A DNA stretch of 64,000 nucleotides, taken from assembly GCF_017874595.1 (NCBI RefSeq), contig NZ_JAGILA010000002.1, positions 248,001 through 312,000 of the forward strand, written 5' to 3'. The first letter of the stretch is position 1. Each line of letters opens with the position of its first letter. Under the pieces are notes generated by a model. It made no database searches. It was not told the origin of the DNA and saw only the letters and a list, made by a program, of their open reading frames with translations. Positions 18,626-27,544 of this stretch are shown piece after piece. This DNA is from Sinorhizobium kostiense. GTDB lineage: Bacteria > Pseudomonadota > Alphaproteobacteria > Rhizobiales > Rhizobiaceae. The translations under genes and the position numbers were made by a program.

Positions 18626-20224
18626 TCACGCCGGCTCTGTTTCGGCAACCTCGGCAGCCAGCCGCTCGGCCTCAGCCAGCGTGAGATAGGTGCGCCTCTG
18701 CCATTCGCGCCGCGCTTCGGGGCAATCGGCGCGGAAATGGCCGCCTCGGCTTTCCATGCGGCGCAGAGCGGCGATGGCGATGAGCTTGGCCGTGGTGATG
18801 ATATTGGCGAAGCGCAGCCGTGTATTGGCGCGCTCCAGCTCGGCGATCTCTCTGATCGCGCGCGTCAGGCTCTCGCGCGTGCGCACGACGCCAACGCATT
18901 CGCTCATCAGTCCGCGCAGACGCTTGAAAGGCGGGCTGTCCTCGACCGTTACCGGATCATCGCTCTCGCCGGCGTCGTCACCCCAGGGGGTGAGCTTCGG
19001 AGCCGGCAGGGTGCCCTTGATGTTTTCGGCAATGCGCGCGGCAAAGACGACCGCCTCGAGCAGGGAGTTGGAGGCCAGCCGGTTGGCGCCGTGGACGCCG
19101 GTGGAGGTCACCTCGCCGGCAGCCCAAAGACCGTCGATGGACGTCCGGCCTTCGCCATCCGTGAGCACGCCGCCCATATGGTAATGAACCGCCGGCGCCA
19201 CCGGGATCGGCTGCTTCACGGGGTCGATTCCGGCGGAGATGCACGAAGCGTAAACGGTCGGAAACAGTTCGGGGAAGTGCTTGCCGATGGCCTTAGTGCA
19301 ATCGAGGAATGCGCCGCGTCCGGCCTGCACCTCGGCAAAGACGCCGCGCGAGACGACGTCGCGCGGGGCCAGCTCGCCATCCGCGTGGATATCGAGCATG
19401 AAGCGATGACCCTTGGAATTGACCAGGACGGCGCCGTCACCACGCAACGCCTCGGTCGCGAGCGGCGCCGGGTCCCTGCCGATATTGATGGCGGTTGGAT
19501 GGAACTGCACGAATTCCGGATCGGCGATGATGGCGCCGGCCCGCGCCGCCATGCCGACGCCCTGGCCGCAGGCCTCCCAGGGATTGGTGGTGACGGCGTA
19601 GAGGTGGCCGACGCCGCCCGAGCAAAGGACAACGGCGCGCGCCGGGAAGGCCACGCGGGTCTTGGCTTGGCCGGCATCCGGCCGCGCCACCACGCCGGAG
19701 ATGAAGCGCCCCTCGCGCACCAGCTCTTCCACCACATAGCCTTCGAGCACGCGGATCGACGATGTCCTGCGCACGGAGGCGATAAGCGCCTCCATGATCG
19801 CCTGCCCGGCCATGTCGCCTTTGACGCGGACGATACGCCGCTCGGAATGGGCGGCCTCGCGTGAAAGCACCAGCTTGCCCTCGAGATCGCGGTCAAAGGG
19901 CACGCCGTACTCGAGAAGGTCGTGGATGCGCGCCGGCCCTTCGGCGACCATCATCCGCGTCATCTTCTCGTCGACTATGCCGGCGCCGGCGGCAACCGTA
20001 TCGGCGACGTGTTTCTCGAATGTGTCTCCCGTGCTCATCGCCGCCGCGATCCCACCTTGGGCCCAGGCAGAGGAGGCGCCATGGCCGATCGGCGCAGCGG
20101 CGAGGATGGTAACAGGACGGGGCGCGAGCTTCAGCGCACAAAACAGTCCGGCAAGGCCGCCGCCGACGATGACGATGTCATCGATCCCATTGAAGGACTG
20201 CGGACGAAAATGGTCGGTCAGCAT
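18626..20224 (-). CDS. nadB: L-aspartate oxidase
   Basis: 532 residues. An N-terminal dinucleotide-binding motif [15 protein letters not shown] binds FAD, followed by [14 protein letters not shown], the capping-domain block [26 protein letters not shown], and [14 protein letters not shown], all typical of NadB within the succinate dehydrogenase flavoprotein family. A C-terminal helical domain completes the usual length. It oxidises L-aspartate to iminoaspartate, which NadA uses. GAGGAG precedes the ATG. It lies 72 bp downstream of nadA, consistent with one operon and probable metabolic coupling. Confidence 0.96.
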   Translation of the reverse strand: MLTDHFRPQSFNGIDDIVIVGGGLAGLFCALKLAPRPVTILAAAPIGHGASSAWAQGGIAAAMSTGDTFEKHVADTVAAGAGIVDEKMTRMMVAEGPARIHDLLEYGVPFDRDLEGKLVLSREAAHSERRIVRVKGDMAGQAIMEALIASVRRTSSIRVLEGYVVEELVREGRFISGVVARPDAGQAKTRVAFPARAVVLCSGGVGHLYAVTTNPWEACGQGVGMAARAGAIIADPEFVQFHPTAINIGRDPAPLATEALRGDGAVLVNSKGHRFMLDIHADGELAPRDVVSRGVFAEVQAGRGAFLDCTKAIGKHFPELFPTVYASCISAGIDPVKQPIPVAPAVHYHMGGVLTDGEGRTSIDGLWAAGEVTSTGVHGANRLASNSLLEAVVFAARIAENIKGTLPAPKLTPWGDDAGESDDPVTVEDSPPFKRLRGLMSECVGVVRTRESLTRAIREIAELERANTRLRFANIITTAKLIAIAALRRMESRGGHFRADCPEARREWQRRTYLTLAEAERLAAEVAETEPA

Positions 20225-20296
20225 GGCGCGATTCTCCTCAAACGGGCTCTCATGAGCGCCGGGGCGCGGGCGGAACCCACGCTCATCCCTGCGAGA

Positions 20297-21376
20297 CTAC
20301 TGCTTCAGGTTCACCATGCGCTCGACTGCGAGCCGGGCACGGTCGGCAATCGCGGGATCAACGAGAACCTCATCCGTCATATTCAGCAGACTGTCGAGGA
20401 TCTTCGGCAGCGTGATGCGCTTCATGTGCGGACAGAGATTGCAGGGCTTGACGAAGTCGACCCCTTGCACTTCCGCCTGGATGTTCGACGCCATCGAGCA
20501 TTCGGTGACGAGCAGCACGCGACCGGGCCGCTTGTCCTTGACATAGTTGATCATGCCCGAGGTCGACCCGGAGAAATCGCAGACGGCGATCACGTCCGGG
20601 TGACACTCCGGATGGCCGATGATCTCGATTCCCGGATTCGCCTCCTTGTAGGCGAGGAGCTCGTCCGCGGTGAAGCGCTCATGCACCTCGCAATGGCCCT
20701 TCCAGGTGAGGATCTTCTTGTTGGTCTGACGGGCGACATTCATCGCCAGATACTCGTCTGGAATGCAGAGCACCGTGTCGGAGTCGAGGCTCTCGACGAC
20801 CGAGAGCACGTTCGAGGACGTGCAGCAGATATCGGTCTCCGCTTTCACCTCCGCAGAAGTGTTTACATAGGTGACAACCGGCACACCGGGGTAGCGCTGC
20901 TTCAAGAGCCGCACATCGGCACCCGTGATCGACTCCGAAAGCGAGCAACCGGCCCTGGCATCGGGGATCAGCACCGTCTTGTCCGGATTGAGCAGCTTCG
21001 AGGTCTCGGCCATAAAGTGCACACCGCACTGGATGATGACTTCGGCATTCACCTGGGTGGCGTCACGCGCAAGCTGAAGCGAGTCGCCGACGATGTCCGC
21101 GACACAGTGGAAGATGTCCGGCGTCTGATAGTTATGCGCCAGTATCACGGCGTTGCGCTCTTTCTTCAGCCGATTGATGGCGTGGACATAGGGCGCGTAG
21201 GCTGCCCATTCGAACGCTGGAATGAAGTCCTTGACCTTTTCGTAAAGGTGCTCGGTCTCGCGGGCGATGGCCGGCGTGAAGGCGAGATCCGGCTTTTCGA
21301 GGATGCCGAAACGTGCCGCAGCGCTCTCGAAGGCGGAAGCAGGCGCTGCATCCGTGCGAAGGTCAAGCATGGTCAT
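20297..21376 (-). CDS. nadA: Quinolinate synthase A (Fe-S)
   Basis: 359 residues. The conserved NadA blocks are present: [58 protein letters not shown] and the C-terminal [12 protein letters not shown], which together supply the three cysteines of the [4Fe-4S] cluster. It condenses iminoaspartate with dihydroxyacetone phosphate to quinolinate. The ATG at 21376 follows GAGGAG; an ATG two codons later and a frame extending to 21445 are less likely, since the latter would run through the promoter and operator. First gene of the nad operon, with a palindrome 34 bp upstream of the start. Confidence 0.96.
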   Translation of the reverse strand: MTMLDLRTDAAPASAFESAAARFGILEKPDLAFTPAIARETEHLYEKVKDFIPAFEWAAYAPYVHAINRLKKERNAVILAHNYQTPDIFHCVADIVGDSLQLARDATQVNAEVIIQCGVHFMAETSKLLNPDKTVLIPDARAGCSLSESITGADVRLLKQRYPGVPVVTYVNTSAEVKAETDICCTSSNVLSVVESLDSDTVLCIPDEYLAMNVARQTNKKILTWKGHCEVHERFTADELLAYKEANPGIEIIGHPECHPDVIAVCDFSGSTSGMINYVKDKRPGRVLLVTECSMASNIQAEVQGVDFVKPCNLCPHMKRITLPKILDSLLNMTDEVLVDPAIADRARLAVERMVNLKQ

Positions 21377-21409
21377 CGGCACTCCTCTCAGCCGCGGGGG
21401 CGACTTCCT

Positions 21410-21432
21410 ATTATACTCACAATGAGCATAAT
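21410..21432. promoter_or_regulatory. Candidate NadQ operator over the nadA promoter
   Basis: A 10-bp inverted repeat with one mismatch, ATTATACTCA-CAA-TGAGCATAAT, ends 33 bp from the nadA start. On the coding (minus) strand its second half contains TATAAT, a good -10 element, so a bound repressor would block RNA polymerase. The NadQ-like gene lies on the other side of the operon. NadQ control of nad genes is known in the order; binding to this exact site is inferred. Confidence 0.7.
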
Positions 21433-21512
21433 TGGGGCAAAACAAAAGCGGCTAGGCCGCCGCCAGTGATTTAGAAAGTTTTGTGACAGATTTCAAGCGT
21501 CGCAAATAGTCA

Positions 21513-21536
21513 ATGCGCCCGTGTTGCCGGGCGCAT
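21513..21536 (-). terminator. Probable terminator of the MFS gene
   Basis: A 9-bp perfect stem (ATGCGCCCG/CGGGCGCAT) with a 6-nt loop lies 12 bp beyond the MFS stop. The following U-tract on the minus strand is weak, so efficiency is uncertain. Confidence 0.55.
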
Positions 21537-21547
21537 CGTCTCCCGAG

Positions 21548-22786
21548 TTAGGTCATGGCCGGACGCGCGATGCCCCTCTCTTCGATCGGCCAGTGGACGA
21601 CCGCCGCGAAGATGCCGAGCGCGACACCCAGCCACCAGACCGGATCGTAGGATCCGAAGCGGTCGTAGAGGTAGCCGCCCATCCATACTCCGAGAAAGGA
21701 ACCGATCTGGTGCGAGAAGAAGACGATGCCCCCGAGCAGACCGAGATGGCGCGTTCCGAACATGATTGCCACCAGTGCATTCGTCGGCGGCACCGTCGAC
21801 AGCCAGAGAAGCCCCATAGCAATCGCAAAGACAATGACGGAGGTCGGCGTTTGCGGCAGCAGCAGAAAGGCCGTCACAGCGATCGAGCGGCCAACATAAA
21901 TCCACGCCAGGAAGTAGGGCTTCGAATAGCGCTGGCTGATGACGCCGGCCGACAGCGAACCAATGATGTTGAAGAAGCCGATCAGGGCGAGAGCGATGAC
22001 CGCGTAGCGGGCATCTATGCCGATATCACCCAGATAAGCAGGGAAATGCGCTGTGATGAAGGCCACCTGGTAGCCGCAGACGAAGAAACCGGAGACGAGC
22101 AGCAGATAGCTCCTATGGCCGAACGCTTCCTTCAGGGCTTCACCGATCGTCTGCTTGAACTGCGCTTCCGCCTGGCGACCTGAACTGGCATTGCCTCTGA
22201 GCGGGACGGCGACGAGCGGCACGAGCAGCATCAGCACGCCGAGATAAACGAGACTGTCGGACCAGCCATAGGCGGAAATTAGCCCCTGGCTCAACGGCGC
22301 GAACAGGAACATGCCCGCCGAACCGGCGGCCGTGCCGATGCCGAAGACAAACGATCGCTGCCCGGGCGCGACATTGCGGGCGAAGGCCGACAATACGATG
22401 CCGAAGGAGCCGGAAGCGACCCCGAGGCCGACGAGAACGCCGCCGCCGATGTGCAACCAGATCGGCGCATTCGCAAAAGCCATGATGGTGAGCCCACCGG
22501 CATAAAGAACACCCGACAGCGCCAATGTTCGCCAGGTGCCGAATCTGTCGGCGATCGCACCGAAAAAGGGCTGACCGAGACCCCAACAGAGATTCTGTAT
22601 GGCCATGGCAAGACCGAAGGTCGTCCTGTCCCAACCGGTGTCGGCCAGCATCGGCAGCTGGAAGAAACCCATCGCCGACCGCGGACCGAAGGTCAGCATC
22701 GCGATCAGGGAGCCGGCGGCAATGATCAGCCAGGGCAGGCTGCCATGTTCGGCCGAGCGGCTGACGGCTGGAGTGACTGCGGACAT
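21548..22786 (-). CDS. Major facilitator superfamily transporter
   Basis: 412 residues with about twelve hydrophobic segments in two groups of six. Typical MFS loop motifs are seen: GAIADRFGTWRTL between helices 2 and 3, and the related YDRFGSYDPVWW near the C-terminal end. GGVLVGLGVASGSFGIVLSAF and GMFLFAPLSQGLISAYGW resemble the oxalate/formate and monocarboxylate antiporter-like MFS branch, but not strongly enough to name a substrate. It lies downstream of nadA on the opposite side of its promoter but on the same strand, so it probably has its own promoter near 22790-22850. A hairpin follows its stop. Confidence 0.87.
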   Translation of the reverse strand: MSAVTPAVSRSAEHGSLPWLIIAAGSLIAMLTFGPRSAMGFFQLPMLADTGWDRTTFGLAMAIQNLCWGLGQPFFGAIADRFGTWRTLALSGVLYAGGLTIMAFANAPIWLHIGGGVLVGLGVASGSFGIVLSAFARNVAPGQRSFVFGIGTAAGSAGMFLFAPLSQGLISAYGWSDSLVYLGVLMLLVPLVAVPLRGNASSGRQAEAQFKQTIGEALKEAFGHRSYLLLVSGFFVCGYQVAFITAHFPAYLGDIGIDARYAVIALALIGFFNIIGSLSAGVISQRYSKPYFLAWIYVGRSIAVTAFLLLPQTPTSVIVFAIAMGLLWLSTVPPTNALVAIMFGTRHLGLLGGIVFFSHQIGSFLGVWMGGYLYDRFGSYDPVWWLGVALGIFAAVVHWPIEERGIARPAMT

Positions 22787-22910
22787 GGAACGGCTCCGAT
22801 TTGTTGAGGGGCCAGCCTATGGCGGCACGCGAATTGCGCAAAGCCAATTTATTTGACGTTGGGATCACAAGAATTGATGGCGCGCTGCGGCAGGTCCTCT
22901 ACCGGGAGCT

Positions 22911-23762
22911 TTAACCTCTGCCACGTCCCTTCATCGGCCAGCGCTCCTCCCGGCGGCGAACGACATCGGCCGCGTCGCCGAGTTTCACCGTCCCCTCGCC
23001 GCGCGGCACGGCATTCCAACCGAAGAGAACACCCGGTACGCGGCGGTCGGCGGACATGCGCTTTTCCGCGAGCCCCTGGATCGGATTGCCGCCGATGCGC
23101 TCGCCGCTCATCTGGTCCTGCGTCGTCATGATGCAGCGGGCACAGGGTTTCACGAGATCGAAAACGATGCCGGCGATCTCCAGGCTTTCCCAGAGATCCT
23201 CCGCCCAGGGCTCGTCGCAATCGATCAGGATGTTGGTGCGGAACCGATCCATGCCGACCGGCTCCTGTCCCTTTTCAACGAGAGTGCGATTGAGGTCGTC
23301 AAGCGAACCTGTCGTGGTGATCAGAACCGGAAAGCCGTCGGCAAAGCCGACAGGCGCTGCCGTTCCCGCCCATTCGGCGCCGACGAAACGTTCGGCCGCA
23401 TCGTCCATGTGGACGAGTTTGACAGGCCGCTCGAACCAGCCGGAGAGTATTCGATTGGCGTTCTCGCTGGCAACTGCAGCACTCACCTCGCTCGACCACA
23501 CGCGGACATCGAGCCGGCGGTCCGGATCGAATCGGGCTGACAATTCGCTGCCGTTCATCTTCAGTAGCACGCCGCCATCGACAGGCTCCGCCTCCACCTG
23601 GGCGAGCGCCTGCAGTTCGCGCTGTGTGATGAAGCGGCCATCCGGCGCGACCACCATGAAGCGCCGGTCACCGGCGAGCCCGTCGAGAGTGACGGTCACG
23701 GACGTTTGCGCAATAGCCCGCCCGCTTTTCAAGGGATGGATGTTCAGGCCGGCTACTTTCAT
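22911..23762 (-). CDS. MOSC domain protein, YcbX/mARC-like
   Basis: 283 residues from the ATG at 23762; a GTG ten codons upstream is an alternative. The N-terminal beta-barrel (MKVAGLNIHPLKSGRAI, GDRRFMVV) and C-terminal MOSC domain are joined as in YcbX and eukaryotic mARC. The MOSC part contains FDLVKPCARCIMTTQDQ followed by GNPIQGL; the cysteine in this block coordinates molybdenum in characterised members. Such proteins reduce N-hydroxylated compounds with a separate electron donor. The 2Fe-2S ferredoxin domain found in some YcbX proteins is absent, so a partner reductase would be needed. Confidence 0.88.
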   Translation of the reverse strand: MKVAGLNIHPLKSGRAIAQTSVTVTLDGLAGDRRFMVVAPDGRFITQRELQALAQVEAEPVDGGVLLKMNGSELSARFDPDRRLDVRVWSSEVSAAVASENANRILSGWFERPVKLVHMDDAAERFVGAEWAGTAAPVGFADGFPVLITTTGSLDDLNRTLVEKGQEPVGMDRFRTNILIDCDEPWAEDLWESLEIAGIVFDLVKPCARCIMTTQDQMSGERIGGNPIQGLAEKRMSADRRVPGVLFGWNAVPRGEGTVKLGDAADVVRRREERWPMKGRGRG

Positions 23763-23839
23763 GGGATTTTCGGATTTGAGAAACTGATTCACGTCGTTCG
23801 CAGTTCGATTCGTCGGACGGCGGCAAGATGCTGAAAGGT

Positions 23840-24496
23840 TTAGATTTCATCGAGCAGCATGGCAAGCACGCAGCGCAGCCGCTCCTCACGCTCCCGTGCC
23901 AGCCGGCGCCCTGTCGCGGTCTGAAAGCCGTCGGCGAGCCGGAACAGCTTCGTTTCGAAATGGTCGATCGCGAAGGCCTTGTCGTCGAGCGGCCGGTCTT
24001 CGGCCAGCGGATCGAGCGGGTCGTAAAGGCCGCTTCCCATCCGCCCGGCAATGTAAAAGCAGCGGGCGGCACCGACCATGCCAATGGCGTCGAGCCGGTC
24101 GGCATCCTGCAGGATCTTCGCCTCGAGTGTCTCGGGCGGGATGTTGGCGGAGAAGCTGTGCGTCAGGACAGCATGGGCGACGGCTGAGATTTCCGCCGTT
24201 CGCCAGCCGAGTCCGTCGAGGATCTGCCACGACTTTTCGGCGGCAAGCCGCGAAGCTTCGGCCCGCAGCGGCGAGTTCTTCTCGACGGCGACGCAATCGT
24301 GCAACAGTACGGCGGCCGCGAGCTGGCGCGCATCACCGCCTTCCTCCGCCTGGATGCGCGCGGCATTCTTCCACACGCGGATGAGATGTGCGGCATCGTG
24401 TGAGCCGTCGTCTCCGGAAAAGGCGTGGGGCAGAAGCGCGGATGCAAGCTCCTGATGGGGCGCAAATGCGGCGGCTAGAGCGGAAGTGCAAGTCAT
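23840..24496 (-). CDS. HD-domain phosphohydrolase, YedJ-like
   Basis: 218 residues. HD ligands appear in order: GSHDAAHLIRVW near residue 31, AAVLLHDCVAVEKNSP near 62, VLTHSFSANIPPETLEAKILQDADRLDAIGM with the closing Asp. This is the pattern of YedJ-type metal-dependent phosphohydrolases. Cytoplasmic; substrate unknown. Its ATG overlaps the stop of the DUF2339 gene (ATGA), so the two are translationally coupled despite having no evident common role. It precedes the MOSC gene by 77 bp on the same strand. Confidence 0.88.
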   Translation of the reverse strand: MTCTSALAAAFAPHQELASALLPHAFSGDDGSHDAAHLIRVWKNAARIQAEEGGDARQLAAAVLLHDCVAVEKNSPLRAEASRLAAEKSWQILDGLGWRTAEISAVAHAVLTHSFSANIPPETLEAKILQDADRLDAIGMVGAARCFYIAGRMGSGLYDPLDPLAEDRPLDDKAFAIDHFETKLFRLADGFQTATGRRLAREREERLRCVLAMLLDEI

Positions 24497-27297
24497 GCGC
24501 GGCCCCTACCCTCGCCGGGCGCGCCTGCCAATGTTTCAGGTGCATCCGCCGGACCGCGGGCCGACAATATCCGCTGGTAGAAAAGGCCGATCCCGATCAG
24601 CACCCCGCCGAGGCCGATGAAGGAGAGCGCCCTCAGGAAGCCCTCGAGATTCGACATGTCAACGAGGAAGACCTTCAGCACCGCGATGAAGACGAGCACC
24701 GCCGAGGCGATGCGAATGCTCTTGGCGTCGAAACGCGAGCCGGCGACGAGCAGCAGGACCCCGAGCACCAGCCAGACGACCGAATAGGTGTAGGTTTCGC
24801 CCTGAAGAAAGCCCTTCCAGTCGGCAATGCCTTCGCCCTGCCAGAAGCGCCGCACGCTCAAGCTCGCCCAGGCGAAAGCAAGAACGGCGCCGCTGACCGC
24901 AAGTGCCGTCACATAGGGCACGGGCCGCCTGCCACGCGCGTACCAGGCAAGGCCGGCATATCCGATCGCCGGCAAGAGGTAGCCGATGAACAACAGGTCG
25001 AAGACGGGGATTCGCCCGAGCAGTTCGCCGCTGAAATAGGGATTCAGCCCGACGAGATGGGCGGCGAGAACCGACAGCATCGAGAGCAGGCCCAACGCCA
25101 TGCCGCCATAGCGAAAGACCGGGCTCGGCGATCTGCCGTCGAGAGTCATGAAGATGCCGGATGCCCCGATTGCAAGGAGCGTGTAGATCGCCTGTTCTCC
25201 GAGCGTCGGGACGGAGCTGTCGAGCACGCCGCCGTTCATGGCGTGGCGCACGAGGATCGCAAGCGTCAGGAGCACGAAAAGGCTTGCGAGCGCCTGCAGA
25301 AGATTCACTACGCGCCTGTCCCGCGCGTCCCGCAGCAAATAGGCGCAGGCGACCAGCAGCACGGCCGGAATGCCGTAGCCCGGCAGAAGCGCGTTGAACA
25401 CGGGCGTCGTGCCGAGTCGGCCTGAGCCGACAATCGACGGCTCCCAGGCGATACGCCCAAGCACGACGATGGCGGCGGCTGCGGTCACCCAAGGCAGGAT
25501 AGGCCAAGCGCGAAGCTGCGTTGCAAAAGTGTAGGACGCGCCGAGAAGTGCGATCGCAAGCGTCGTGACAAGGCCGTCCGTCCAGGCATGGAGACCGATG
25601 ATGAAAAGGCCGAAGGAACCGAGGACCAGGATGCCGGCGGCCGCATCCGGCTCACTCGCCTCGGCGCTGCCGCGATAGAGCCACTCGGCGAGGGCAAGAA
25701 GAAACAGGCCGCCCACAAAGGCGGCAAGCCCGTGCGGCAGGTCGAAGCTGAAATTGCCGGTCATCAGGAAGGACATGCCGATGAGGGCATTCGGCACGAT
25801 CGCGGCAAGGCCGGCCCATAGGATCGCGAATTGCTGCTCCGAGGCTCGCCGTCCTGCAAGGACAGCGGAGGCGAGCAGCGGAAAGAGCGCCGCCAGGAGC
25901 ATCGCGGTCGACATCGCCATGCGGCTCGGGATGACGATCCCCGGGGATACAAGTGCCGTGTCGAGATAGGCGAGAACGTCGCTCAACGCAGTCAGCGTCC
26001 AAGTACCGGCAATGGCGGCAAGCGCCGCAAGGAGCGCCAAGTAAACTGCCGTCGTCCGCAGGGCACCGACCGCGGCAAGGACGGCCGTCACGATCACGAA
26101 TTCGGCAACGGGGAAACGTGCCGCCTCCACCGCTGGACTGATGAAGAGAAGCGCCAACATGGCCGCGACGATCGCTGCCGAGAGCGTGATTGCCACCTTG
26201 GGCGGCGCGAACAGCCCTTCCCATGCGCCCGCCCCATGGGTGGCGGGTAGCGCTCCCGCCGATTGGCTGAGCCTGGCCTGGAGGCCGGCAGGCCAGACCA
26301 GGCCGATGCCGCAGATCATCACGAGCAGTGCGATGGTGACCGGCGGAGCCTCGAAGGGCGCCGACAATGCGACATAGGCGAGTCCCCAGAGACCAAGGCC
26401 GACATTGGCGAGGGTCGGCACGAGCGACCAACGCCGGAGGCGGGACGCGGCGAGCGTGGCGAGCCAAGCGACCGATAGAAAACCGAACAGGACCCAGGGC
26501 CTTGGCTCGCCGCTCGAGACGAACAGTGGCGTCAAAAGCGAAGCCAGAAGCCCAAGTCCGGCGAGTGCCTGTCCGTGTAGCAGCGACAGGGAAACGATCA
26601 TGAGCGAGACCACCGCCAGAAGGACGAAGGCTGCGGCCGTGCCGATGAAGCCGTAGATCCCGTGCGCCGCATAGACAACGCCGAACAGCGTCACGGCACC
26701 GGCAGCGGTCAGCACGCCCGGGATCATGGCATTTCGGAAACGATCGGCGATACCCGGCACCGCTCGGCGTCGAACTACCTCGCCCGCGACACCGAGCGCG
26801 AGACCGAACACCGTGGCGAGCGCCAAGCGGACGGCCGGGCTCAGGAGGCCCGCTTCGATCGAATACTGCACGAGGAAAAAGCCGCCAAGAGCTAGCGCCA
26901 GGCCGCCTACCCAGACCGGCCAGCGCCCGCCAATCCGGCTTTCGAGACTTTCTACGGGAGCCGCGCCGACGGCCTCGCGAGGTCCGGTTTCGGCTGCTTC
27001 GCTGCGAGCGGTCGCCTCAACGCTTTCCCCTTCCACCGTGCCGAAGAAGCCTTCGCCTTCGCGCGCCCGCGACCAGGGGCCGCCAGCGGATGGTTCCTCG
27101 AGCGCCGCCGCTTCCGGGGTCTCCCGCCTTTCGGCGAGAGTATCAGCAGCCGCGGTCCGGGCCCCTTCATTGGCCAGCTCGGCGATCTGCGCTTTCAGGC
27201 TCTCTATCTCGGCGTTCAAGCGCTGTGCCGCCCTGCGGCCGCCGAGATAGGCGGCAAGCGCCAGGATAAAAGCAACAAGGGCAATGAGTTCGAACAT
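24493..27297 (-). CDS. DUF2339 large multi-pass membrane protein
   Basis: 934 residues. After one N-terminal membrane helix (MFELIALVAFILALAAYLGG) comes a short coiled-coil (AQRLNAEIESLKAQIAEL) and a low-complexity Glu/Ala linker. ESRIGGRWPVWVGGLALALGGFFLV, a hallmark of DUF2339 proteins, then opens more than twenty hydrophobic segments. The ATG at 27297 is preferred over a GTG at 27312. Family function is not established; the size and architecture suggest an inner-membrane protein with a cytoplasmic or periplasmic coiled-coil stalk. The stop overlaps the HD gene start. It is divergent from phoX across 247 bp that also hold the Pho box. Confidence 0.87.
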   Translation of the reverse strand: MFELIALVAFILALAAYLGGRRAAQRLNAEIESLKAQIAELANEGARTAAADTLAERRETPEAAALEEPSAGGPWSRAREGEGFFGTVEGESVEATARSEAAETGPREAVGAAPVESLESRIGGRWPVWVGGLALALGGFFLVQYSIEAGLLSPAVRLALATVFGLALGVAGEVVRRRAVPGIADRFRNAMIPGVLTAAGAVTLFGVVYAAHGIYGFIGTAAAFVLLAVVSLMIVSLSLLHGQALAGLGLLASLLTPLFVSSGEPRPWVLFGFLSVAWLATLAASRLRRWSLVPTLANVGLGLWGLAYVALSAPFEAPPVTIALLVMICGIGLVWPAGLQARLSQSAGALPATHGAGAWEGLFAPPKVAITLSAAIVAAMLALLFISPAVEAARFPVAEFVIVTAVLAAVGALRTTAVYLALLAALAAIAGTWTLTALSDVLAYLDTALVSPGIVIPSRMAMSTAMLLAALFPLLASAVLAGRRASEQQFAILWAGLAAIVPNALIGMSFLMTGNFSFDLPHGLAAFVGGLFLLALAEWLYRGSAEASEPDAAAGILVLGSFGLFIIGLHAWTDGLVTTLAIALLGASYTFATQLRAWPILPWVTAAAAIVVLGRIAWEPSIVGSGRLGTTPVFNALLPGYGIPAVLLVACAYLLRDARDRRVVNLLQALASLFVLLTLAILVRHAMNGGVLDSSVPTLGEQAIYTLLAIGASGIFMTLDGRSPSPVFRYGGMALGLLSMLSVLAAHLVGLNPYFSGELLGRIPVFDLLFIGYLLPAIGYAGLAWYARGRRPVPYVTALAVSGAVLAFAWASLSVRRFWQGEGIADWKGFLQGETYTYSVVWLVLGVLLLVAGSRFDAKSIRIASAVLVFIAVLKVFLVDMSNLEGFLRALSFIGLGGVLIGIGLFYQRILSARGPADAPETLAGAPGEGRGRA

Positions 27298-27454
27298 GGT
27301 CCCCCACACCACGGTTACACTTCAACGATTCGCATAGGTTTGGCCGTAATGCCAGAGCAGGTCATCCCGCTTGAACAGCAATCTTTTCGCAACCATCGGT
27401 TTTCCCATAAAGTGAGATCCCTTTGCCCGGAGGCGCAGCAATCTCTTCACCGAA

Positions 27455-27472
27455 CTGTCGCACAACTGTCAC
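27455..27472 (+). promoter_or_regulatory. Pho box (PhoB binding site) upstream of phoX
   Basis: CTGTCGC-ACAA-CTGTCAC matches the PhoB direct-repeat pattern CTGTCAT-N4-CTGTCAT with 7-bp repeats in 11-bp phase. It lies 73 bp before the phosphatase start, a normal position for activation. PhoB action at this site is inferred. Confidence 0.82.
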
Positions 27473-27544
27473 CAGCTGGCTGCTAGAGCGACTGCGGAAC
27501 GCCGCGGACAGGCGGCCGCTTCTATCGTTCAACCGGAGAATGAC

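Noticed and set aside
18179..21469. Two long plus-strand frames opposite nadC, nadB and nadA
   Set aside because: All three nad genes have full catalytic motifs; the plus frames have none.
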